From Bacteroidales bacterium UBA3754 (GTDB taxonomy: Bacteria > Bacteroidota > Bacteroidia > Bacteroidales > UBA1715), in contig DFGI01000074.1 in assembly GCA_002371705.1 (NCBI GenBank), positions 1-12,456 of the forward strand: a DNA stretch of 12,456 bases, given 5' to 3'. Below the pieces are notes generated by a model that saw only the letters and a program-made list of their open reading frames with translations, was not told the DNA's origin and did not search any database. Shown piece by piece: positions 6,537-11,748 of the stretch (positions are counted from its first letter, which is position 1; every line of letters begins with the position of its first letter). The position numbers were made by a program, and so were the translations under genes.

Positions 6537-7424
6537 TTATGCCGCCCTGTATTCTGTCGGCGTTTTTCCTGTTTTTCGTTTGAAGAACCTCACAAAATGC
6601 TGCGGGTAGCCGAATCCCAGTCGGTCGCTTACCTGAGCTATGCTGAGCGTCTGGCTGTTGAGCAATTCCTTGGCTCGGTTTACAATGTGGTCGGCAATGA
6701 AATCTTGCGCTGTCTTGCCTGTTTCCACTTTTACCAGTTCTCCGAAATAGCCAGCTGTGAGGTTGCATTTTTCGGCAAAATATGCCACCATCGGGATGCC
6801 TTGGGTTTCGGCGTGATTGTCAATATAGTCGTTTAGCAGCGATTCAAATTTTTGTACCGTCACGTGGTTGATTTCCTCACGAGTGATGAACTGGCGGTCG
6901 TAGAAACGCAGGCAGTAGTTCAGCAACAGTTCTATATTGGAAACAATCAGTTCGCGACTGTGCTTGTCGATTGCGTGTTGCAGTTCCTGCTGAATCATAG
7001 CAAGCACGCTGCGGAAAATCTCAATTTCGCTTGTGGAAAGATGCAGTGCCTCTTTGCTCGAGTATGAGAAAAACTCATACCGCGAAATTTGCCGTCCCAA
7101 CTGCGTACGAGCCAGAAAATCAGGGTGGAAAAGCAGTGCCGTCCATTTGGGATTCGGCACTTCAGGATTCGGCTCAATATGGATTGCTTGTCCGGGAGCG
7201 AATGAAGTCACAGTCATTTCGTCGAAATCGTATTTGGTGCGGCCGTACGAGAGTTTACAACCCTTGTTTTCCTTCAGAAACAGAGCATACACACCATAGT
7301 GAACCAAACATTCGTCAATAGGCATTTGCTTGTCGTAGCGAACCACGCTCACAAGCGGATGCAACGTTTCAAAACCATAGAAATCGTTGAACTGCTGAAC
7401 AGTGTCGAAATGTATCTCGTTCAT
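6537..7424 (-). CDS. AraC/XylS-family transcriptional regulator
   Basis: A 295-residue regulator. Residues 1-180 are a cupin-like sensor region (YALFLKENKGCKLSYGR, then TVTSFAPGQAIHIEP at 71-85), as usual in Bacteroidetes members. Residues 192-295 are the double helix-turn-helix DNA-binding domain. The first HTH is about 210-232 (PMVAYFAEKCNLTAGYFGEL) and the second is at 261-281 (SIAQVSDRLGFGYPQHFVRF), ending in KTGKTPTEYR. The frame is open 12 codons further up to 7460, but that extension overlaps the -7 box at 7439-7446, so the ATG at 7424 is chosen. It is first in a minus-strand cluster with the thioesterase 23 bases downstream, and probably controls that cluster. The ligand is unknown. 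Confidence 0.9.
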   Translation of the reverse strand: MNEIHFDTVQQFNDFYGFETLHPLVSVVRYDKQMPIDECLVHYGVYALFLKENKGCKLSYGRTKYDFDEMTVTSFAPGQAIHIEPNPEVPNPKWTALLFHPDFLARTQLGRQISRYEFFSYSSKEALHLSTSEIEIFRSVLAMIQQELQHAIDKHSRELIVSNIELLLNYCLRFYDRQFITREEINHVTVQKFESLLNDYIDNHAETQGIPMVAYFAEKCNLTAGYFGELVKVETGKTAQDFIADHIVNRAKELLNSQTLSIAQVSDRLGFGYPQHFVRFFKRKTGKTPTEYRAA

Positions 7425-7438
7425 TTTCTTTGTTTTTG

Positions 7439-7446
7439 CAAATATA
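7439..7446 (-). promoter_or_regulatory. -7 box for the AraC-type operon
   Basis: TATATTTG followed by C on the minus strand is a full Bacteroidales -7 match, 14 bases before the ATG at 7424. The bases expected at -33 do not resemble TTTG, which suits a promoter that needs an activator. Confidence 0.6.
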
Positions 7447-7469
7447 CGGCAAAATGCCAAAATATGCCG
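7447..7469 (-). promoter_or_regulatory. Possible operator at the AraC-type promoter
   Basis: CGGCA (7447-7451) and TGCCG (7465-7469) are inverted, with an extra TGCC at 7455-7458, so the TGCC motif also recurs with a 10-base step. The element abuts the upstream edge of the -7 box. A self-regulating site for the AraC-type protein is possible but unproven. Confidence 0.35.
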
Positions 7470-7640
7470 ATGGACGGATTTCGGAAAGAATTACCCAAAT
7501 TGAGGGTTACATTTTAATGCTCAATGCCATCTTCAAATGTCCGTTGTTTTGTGTGGAGTGTGACATTTCATTGTTTATTTGGGGGCTTGTTTTTATATAG
7601 AAACACACTATAAGATTTATTCCACTTTTCCCAAAATTTC

Positions 7641-7648
7641 TATATTTG
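7641..7648 (+). promoter_or_regulatory. -7 box for the AlbA/Schlafen-type gene
   Basis: TATATTTG followed by C fully matches the Bacteroidales -7 consensus and lies 62 bases before the ATG at 7711. Only a weak TTTA (7616-7619) is found upstream for -33. The rest of the 7470-7640 spacer shows no gene, repeat or hairpin that I can support. Confidence 0.5.
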
Positions 7649-7710
7649 CAAAAGTATAAACGTAAAATAAAAACAACGATTTGAAATAAAATTCAACTTA
7701 AACACCCATA

Positions 7711-9081
7711 ATGATAGAAACAAACCGCATAGAATTTAAACGAGAACTGACTCCCGACCTTGATTTGGAGAAGGAGGTTGTGGCCTTTCTCAATTACCAT
7801 GAAGGAGGAATGATTTATATTGGTATTGATGATGACGGGCTCCCTGTCGGCGTGAAGGACATAGATGGGGATATGCTTAAAATCAAGGACCGCATTCGTA
7901 CAGGAATATCTCCTTCGCCCATGGGATTGTTTGATGTCAAGGTCGAAGAAATCGACAATATTTCTGTCATTAAGATTTTTATCGCCAGTGGAAGCGATAA
8001 ACCTTATTACAAAACTCGTTATGGTCTGTCGGAGAAGGGATGTTTTATGCGTGTTGGTACGGCAGCCGAACCTATGACCAACGAGCAGATCGAAGACCTT
8101 TTTTCCCGAAAAGTGCACAACACACTCAAAAATGTAGTTTCGCCGCGACAGGATTTGACTTTTGCTCAGCTAAAAATATACTACACCGAAAAAGGGTTTC
8201 AACTCAACGATAATTTTATCCGTTCACTTGATTTGATGACTGACGACGGGAAATACAATTATGTGGCATATCTACTCGCCGATGAGAATGGTAATTCTAT
8301 GAAATTGGCAAAATATGCAGGCACAGACCGTTACGACCTTATTTCAAACAACGAGTACGGCTATTGCTGCCTGATTACTGCCACAAGGAAAGTGCTTGAC
8401 AAACTTGATGTGGAAAACAAAGTGTCATCGAAAATTACACCGACAAGGCGTATAGACACACCGCAATGGGACAGGTTATCCGTAAGAGAAGCTGTAATAA
8501 ATGCTGTTGTCCATAACGATTATATTTATGGAGCCCCATCCAAAATAGAACTTTTTTCCGACCGTTTAGAAATCACTTCCATAGGCAGGATTCCGTTAGG
8601 TTTGACGAAAGATGATTTTTTCAATGGTGTGAGTTTGCCTCGTAACAGGGAACTTATGCGTGTGTTCCGTGATGTAGAAATGGTAGAATCGCTTGGCTCG
8701 GGGATGAACCGCATTATGCGTACCTATGGACGTGAAAATTTCGAGTTCGGCAACAATTATGTACGCATGATTGTACCGTATAATTGGATGCCAGAAAACG
8801 ACGAAGATGGAAACGAGGAAAAAGAACAATCTCAGAAAACGGATTTGGATGCAAAAGATGTCGGATGTAATGTCGGTAGTTTGTCGGAAGTGCAACTTAC
8901 TGATAGACAAAAGAAAATATGTCATATATTGAAAGAAAATCCCTATGCGTCAGCAAAACAAATGTCGGAAGTTTTGTCGGTAGTTCAACGAACTATTGAA
9001 AGAGACCTTGCTGTTTTACAGCAGAAAGGTGTTATAAAGCATTTGGGCAATACTAGTGGTGGCCATTGGGAATTTTTATAA
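7711..9081 (+). CDS. AlbA_2/Schlafen-type ATP-binding protein with C-terminal winged HTH
   Basis: A 456-residue protein with three parts. Residues 1-130 are the AlbA_2 (Schlafen-like) domain, with IEFKREL at 7-13 and EGGMIYIGIDDDG at 31-43. Residues about 250-360 are a GHKL-type ATPase fold, with N-box REAVINAVVHNDY (259-271), DRLEITSIGRIPLG (284-297) and SLGSGMNRI (328-336). Residues 395-456 are a winged helix (LTDRQKKICHIL, then SAKQMSEVLSVVQRTIERDL). The linker at 384-390 (VGCNVGS) looks like a decayed NVG repeat, and its DNA repeats TGTCGG. Family members are usually annotated as transcriptional regulators, and some occur in defence or mobile regions; the target is unknown. It has its own -7 box and starts a plus-strand block. 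Confidence 0.88.
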   Translation: MIETNRIEFKRELTPDLDLEKEVVAFLNYHEGGMIYIGIDDDGLPVGVKDIDGDMLKIKDRIRTGISPSPMGLFDVKVEEIDNISVIKIFIASGSDKPYYKTRYGLSEKGCFMRVGTAAEPMTNEQIEDLFSRKVHNTLKNVVSPRQDLTFAQLKIYYTEKGFQLNDNFIRSLDLMTDDGKYNYVAYLLADENGNSMKLAKYAGTDRYDLISNNEYGYCCLITATRKVLDKLDVENKVSSKITPTRRIDTPQWDRLSVREAVINAVVHNDYIYGAPSKIELFSDRLEITSIGRIPLGLTKDDFFNGVSLPRNRELMRVFRDVEMVESLGSGMNRIMRTYGRENFEFGNNYVRMIVPYNWMPENDEDGNEEKEQSQKTDLDAKDVGCNVGSLSEVQLTDRQKKICHILKENPYASAKQMSEVLSVVQRTIERDLAVLQQKGVIKHLGNTSGGHWEFL

Positions 9082-9188
9082 TAGAACATAATATATAACT
9101 TTAATGTAAAAACAAGAAACAGAAAGATTTGAATTAACATATTGAGCTTTAGATTTTAATCTCTATTCTGAAAAATCGCCAATTTTAA

Positions 9189-9272
9189 GTCTCGGAGAGG
9201 AAAGTCGATTGAAGTTCACGCATTGGCGTGGATTGATTCGTGCTTATCCGAGACAGGTGTTTGGCGATACCT
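9189..9272 (+). ncRNA. Possible structured leader RNA ahead of the small HTH gene
   Basis: Three helices can be drawn. P1 pairs GTCTCGGA (9189-9196) with TCCGAGAC (9247-9254), 8 perfect pairs. P2, inside P1, pairs 9213-9221 with 9226-9234 over an ATTG loop, 9 pairs including two G-U. P3 pairs AGGTGT (9255-9260) with ATACCT (9267-9272) over a TTGGCG loop, 6 pairs with one G-U, and abuts P1 so the two could stack. The element ends 41 bases before the ATG at 9314. ACGCC (9303-9307) next to six T could pair with GGCGT at 9225-9229 as an alternative form. I recognise no known riboswitch or RNA class. The folds are hand-drawn, and chance is possible. Confidence 0.35.
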
Positions 9273-9313
9273 TCAGAATAGTAAGCAATAAACGAACAAT
9301 TGACGCCTTTTTT

Positions 9314-9535
9314 ATGCACATAGGGAACGCAATATATAATGAACTGAAACGGCAAGGACGCACGGTAGTGTGGTTTGCCAAAACCTTGCCGTGCAACCGC
9401 AGCACTGCCTACGACATATTTAGCCGCCCCACCATTGACATAGAGCAACTTTCGCGCATTTGCAAAATGTTGAACCACAACTTCTTTACTGATTTGCAAC
9501 ACGAAATGCAACGCAATTTGCAGGAAAAAGTGTAG
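9314..9535 (+). CDS. Small XRE-type helix-turn-helix protein
   Basis: From the ATG at 9314 the product has 73 residues, beginning MHIGNAIYNELKRQGRTVVW. FAKTLPCNRSTAYDIFSRPT and then IDIEQLSRICKMLNHNFFTDL follow. This matches small Bacteroidetes HTH proteins that start MHIG and read R-T-V-x-W-F-A-x-x-L-x-C-x-R-x-x-x-Y-x-I-F, with a recognition helix near residues 26-36. They are thought to bind DNA as regulators; no target is known. The frame stays open upstream to 9146 without a stop, including a TTG at 9209, but the family start MHIG favours 9314. That open stretch is long for AT-rich non-coding DNA and contains the hairpins at 9189-9272. A perfect palindrome follows the stop. Confidence 0.72.
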   Translation: MHIGNAIYNELKRQGRTVVWFAKTLPCNRSTAYDIFSRPTIDIEQLSRICKMLNHNFFTDLQHEMQRNLQEKV

Positions 9536-9543
9536 GAAAATTG

Positions 9544-9559
9544 CCGACAGTTCTGTCGG
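9544..9559 (+). terminator. Perfect 16-base palindrome, weak terminator or operator
   Basis: CCGACAG-TT-CTGTCGG is a perfect inverted repeat eight bases after the HTH stop and 21 bases before the -33 element of the next promoter. No T run follows, so it may terminate poorly, and it could equally be a protein-binding site for the neighbouring HTH protein. Confidence 0.4.
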
Positions 9560-9580
9560 GATATTACACACATACTTTTC

Positions 9581-9611
9581 TTTGATAATCAATTAGTTAT
9601 AGTTAGTTTTG
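9581..9611 (+). promoter_or_regulatory. Consensus Bacteroidales promoter for the 9667-11620 unit
   Basis: TTTG (9581-9584), a 19-base spacer and TAGTTTTG (9604-9611) match the -33 TTTG / -7 TAnnTTTG pattern at every defined position. Transcription should start near 9618, which gives a leader of roughly 50 bases before the 9667 gene. Confidence 0.65.
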
Positions 9612-9666
9612 CTGAAAACCTAAAAATTATAAAAACCTGGAAGAAAATAATTTTAAAGAAGCGAAA

Positions 9667-10092
9667 TTGTTGGATATTGACAGTGTAAGAATTGTAAGGT
9701 ATCTTGTAATTGATGGTTATTGCGTGATTTATTTTCGTAAAATCACAAAAGACTATAATATCTCTGTTATCAAAAAGGAAATAGGACCGGATGATATATT
9801 ATTTCCAGAACCCGATGGTGTTGATAATGCAATATTAGCGATTGTAGAAAAAGCATTAAAATTGTCTAAGACGCAAATAGAAAAAAGACAACTAAATTCT
9901 GAGTTCCTTGTTTTAGACATTCAAAAAGAAAGTTTGTCAAATAAAAAAAACAATCCTCATGTGGAAATCGTTTTATGCTGGAAAGAAAAGTGTAAGCATA
10001 TTCCTGTTTTCACTTTCGATAAAGGCAAACCAATAAATAATATGTGTGATGAGGATCTTTTAAGTAAAGTTAAAGAAGTAGAATTTTTATAA
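9667..10092 (+). CDS. Hypothetical soluble protein, non-ATG start
   Basis: I do not recognise a family. The frame is open from 9616 to the stop at 10092 but has no ATG before the late Met in NNMCDEDL. Initiation must therefore use TTG at 9667 or 9670, or CTG at 9637. A TTG start gives about 141 residues. The product is soluble and mixed alpha/beta: strands RIVRYLVIDGYCVIYF (8-23), a helix DNAILAIVEKALKLSKTQIE, then strands EFLVLDI and VEIVLCW, and a Cys/Lys-rich turn (CWKEKCKHIPV). The composition is AT-rich. It lies directly after a consensus promoter and seven bases before the BspA-like gene, so the two are probably co-transcribed. A lost 5' end is also possible, since residues encoded upstream of the TTG look protein-like. 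Confidence 0.5.
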   Translation: MLDIDSVRIVRYLVIDGYCVIYFRKITKDYNISVIKKEIGPDDILFPEPDGVDNAILAIVEKALKLSKTQIEKRQLNSEFLVLDIQKESLSNKKNNPHVEIVLCWKEKCKHIPVFTFDKGKPINNMCDEDLLSKVKEVEFL

Positions 10093-10099
10093 TTTAGCC

Positions 10100-11620
10100 A
10101 TGAAAAAACTTTTTACTTTTTTCCTCACCCTGTTTGTAGCAAGCAGCGTGTGGGCGTACAGTTTTGAAGTTGATGGCATCTGTTACAATTACGTTAATGA
10201 TGGCGTAGAGGTAACTTATCCGGATAGATATGGTGTATATTCTGGCGATGTTACAATACCTTCCTCCGTGACATATAACGGAAATAGTTACAGCGTGACT
10301 TCGATTGGGCAGTCTGCTTTTTATAATTGTAGCGGCTTGACATCGGTAACAATCCCCAACAGCGTGACTTCGATTAGATATGAAGCTTTTTATAATTCTA
10401 GCGGCTTGACATCGGCAACAATCCCCAACAGCGTGACTTCGATTGAAGAGGTTGCTTTTTATGGTTGTAGCGGCTTGACAGCAATAACAATCCCCAACAG
10501 CGTCATTTCGATTGGAAGAGGTGCTTTTGGAGGTAATGATTTTACGTCGATTACCATTGATTGTTATGTAGATATATCAGAGGCAGGTTTGGAATTTACA
10601 AAAAACGGTATCAAGTATAATATTTTGAGTAAATATTTAGTTGAAATTGCTGAAAACTGGGATTATACTGATGAAACTGAGAAGGCAGTGTTTTCCTATT
10701 ATTCTGGTGACATTGTTATTCCTGAAAGTGTTGAAATGACAAACAATACATATACTGTCATAGGCATTGGCGCGTTAGCTTTTTATGGTGGTCATGATAT
10801 TACTTCCATAACAATCCCCAACAGCGTCATTTCGATTGGAGAAGAGGCATTTTATAATTGTTCAAGTCTCACTTCAATAAGTATTCCAAGTTCAGTGAAT
10901 TATATTGGGGAAGAAGCGTTTTTGGGGTGTACCTCGCTTAAGAAAGTAACTTGTTATGCGGTGCAACCACCCGAAGTGGAAGGTGAGGTACTTGAGAACT
11001 TAAATGCGTATTTATATGTGCCCTGCCAAAGTGTTGAATCCTATGACTTGCATTCAAGTTGGGGTAACTTCAAGTATATCAAATGTATAGAATCTGAGTC
11101 GGTGGAACTTTCGTCTGATGCCGTGTCGGTTGAGGCAAAGAACAACGAGGCTACGTTTTCCATGCCGCTCAATAGTGGCGCAAAATCCTACACGCTTACC
11201 ATCTCAAATAATGGAACTGTGTTCTGTACGCTCAATTTCAACGAGAATGGACAATTGGTGAACATAGATTTCTCTACCACAAAGAGTTACGAACTCAAGG
11301 ATGGCGTTGTTGGCTACCAATTCACGGTTACGGGGCTTTCAGCAGGAACAAACTATACGTATAAATTTGTTGCCAAAAATTCTGCTGGCTCTGTACTCAA
11401 AGAATATACAGGAGCATTTAGCACCACAGGTACGGCAACGGCAGTGGCAAACGTGGAACAAACGAATGCAATCACAATTTCCAACAACCAAATCCTCGTA
11501 AACGGCGAAGCTCCGGCATTCGTGATAACCGTTTCGGGTCAGAAAATCGCAAATGCAAACCTCAAATCGGGTGTGTATTTTGTAGTGGTGGATGGTGAAA
11601 TGGTAAAGGTGATGAAATAA
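10100..11620 (+). CDS. Secreted BspA-like leucine-rich-repeat surface protein
   Basis: A 506-residue exported protein. Residues 1-19 are a Sec signal peptide ending VWA. LRR_5 (BspA-type) repeats with a 23-residue period (S-I-x-x-x-A-F-Y-N-C-S-G-L-T-S-x-T-I-P-N-S-V-T) fill about 66-155 and 217-287. Each block opens with a similar module, YSGDVTIPSSV at 47-57 and YSGDIVIPESV at 201-211. Residues about 333-445 form an immunoglobulin/fibronectin-like beta domain. The last 50 residues (from AITISNNQILVNGEAP) end GVYFVVVDGEMVKVMK, resembling Por/T9SS sorting tails. BspA relatives bind host fibronectin or fibrinogen and other bacteria; here adhesion is inferred. The gene follows the unknown 141-residue gene by seven bases and is closed by a strong terminator. 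Its DNA repeats could recombine in frame. Confidence 0.88.
   Translation: MKKLFTFFLTLFVASSVWAYSFEVDGICYNYVNDGVEVTYPDRYGVYSGDVTIPSSVTYNGNSYSVTSIGQSAFYNCSGLTSVTIPNSVTSIRYEAFYNSSGLTSATIPNSVTSIEEVAFYGCSGLTAITIPNSVISIGRGAFGGNDFTSITIDCYVDISEAGLEFTKNGIKYNILSKYLVEIAENWDYTDETEKAVFSYYSGDIVIPESVEMTNNTYTVIGIGALAFYGGHDITSITIPNSVISIGEEAFYNCSSLTSISIPSSVNYIGEEAFLGCTSLKKVTCYAVQPPEVEGEVLENLNAYLYVPCQSVESYDLHSSWGNFKYIKCIESESVELSSDAVSVEAKNNEATFSMPLNSGAKSYTLTISNNGTVFCTLNFNENGQLVNIDFSTTKSYELKDGVVGYQFTVTGLSAGTNYTYKFVAKNSAGSVLKEYTGAFSTTGTATAVANVEQTNAITISNNQILVNGEAPAFVITVSGQKIANANLKSGVYFVVVDGEMVKVMK
10301..10516 (+). repeat. 69-bp tandem repeats in the BspA-like gene
   Basis: Units start at 10301, 10370, 10439 and 10508 (the last degenerates quickly), each starting TCGATT and coding one 23-residue LRR. 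Units 1 and 2 differ at about 9 of 69 bases, mostly in three adjacent codons. A 28-base block is identical at 10348-10375 and 10417-10444. Confidence 0.85.
10808..10840 (+). repeat. 33-base exact copy of 10484-10516
   Basis: This stretch is identical to 10484-10516, 324 bases upstream, and lies in the same codon phase. It joins the second LRR block to the first at DNA level. Confidence 0.85.
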
Positions 11621-11622
11621 TG

Positions 11623-11650
11623 CACAATGCATAATTCACAATGCACAATT
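11623..11650 (+). repeat. 14-bp tandem duplication between BspA-like gene and terminator
   Basis: CACAATGCATAATT (11623-11636) is followed directly by CACAATGCACAATT (11637-11650), 13 of 14 bases identical. Repeats of this ATTCACAATGCACAATT type recur in intergenic DNA of Bacteroidales. It begins three bases after the BspA-like stop. Confidence 0.65.
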
Positions 11651-11680
11651 AAGGGATTTCCGCAAGGAAATCCCTTTTTT
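11651..11680 (+). terminator. Strong intrinsic terminator of the BspA-like gene
   Basis: AAGGGATTTCC (11651-11661) pairs perfectly with GGAAATCCCTT (11666-11676) over a GCAA tetraloop, and the T tract runs to 11680. It is the clearest terminator in the window. Minus-strand transcripts from the hydrolase gene could also meet this hairpin, but the T tract on that side is poor. Confidence 0.93.
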
Positions 11681-11748
11681 CAACTCTACATCGGTTACCG
11701 TTTTCATTTATGAAAAAAGTAACAGAATAGCATCGTATTATTGCTGAA

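Larger units (their letters stand above)
3933..7446 (-). other. Probable four-gene operon: araC-type regulator, thioesterase, flavodoxin fusion, AlkZ-related
   Basis: Four genes run on the minus strand with gaps of 23, 13 and 24 bases and no terminator-like hairpin between them. One TAnnTTTG box precedes the first. Co-transcription is inferred from this spacing. The set joins a regulator, an ACP thioesterase, an exported flavin-fold protein and a DNA-repair-like protein, which is not a textbook pathway. Confidence 0.6.

Noticed and set aside
9194..9206. GGAGAGGAAAGTC resembles the conserved GAGGAAAGTCCGG start of RNase P RNA
   Set aside because: The match stops after ten bases, no other conserved RNase P segments follow, and the space before the next gene is far too short.
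9185..9592. 135-codon minus-strand frame across the folded leader and HTH gene
   Set aside because: It mirrors the HTH gene and the inverted repeats, and its product shows no family features.
10301..10840. Regular repeats that could suggest a CRISPR array
   Set aside because: The 69-base period is a whole number of codons, the units encode LRRs continuously, and there are no unique spacers or cas genes.
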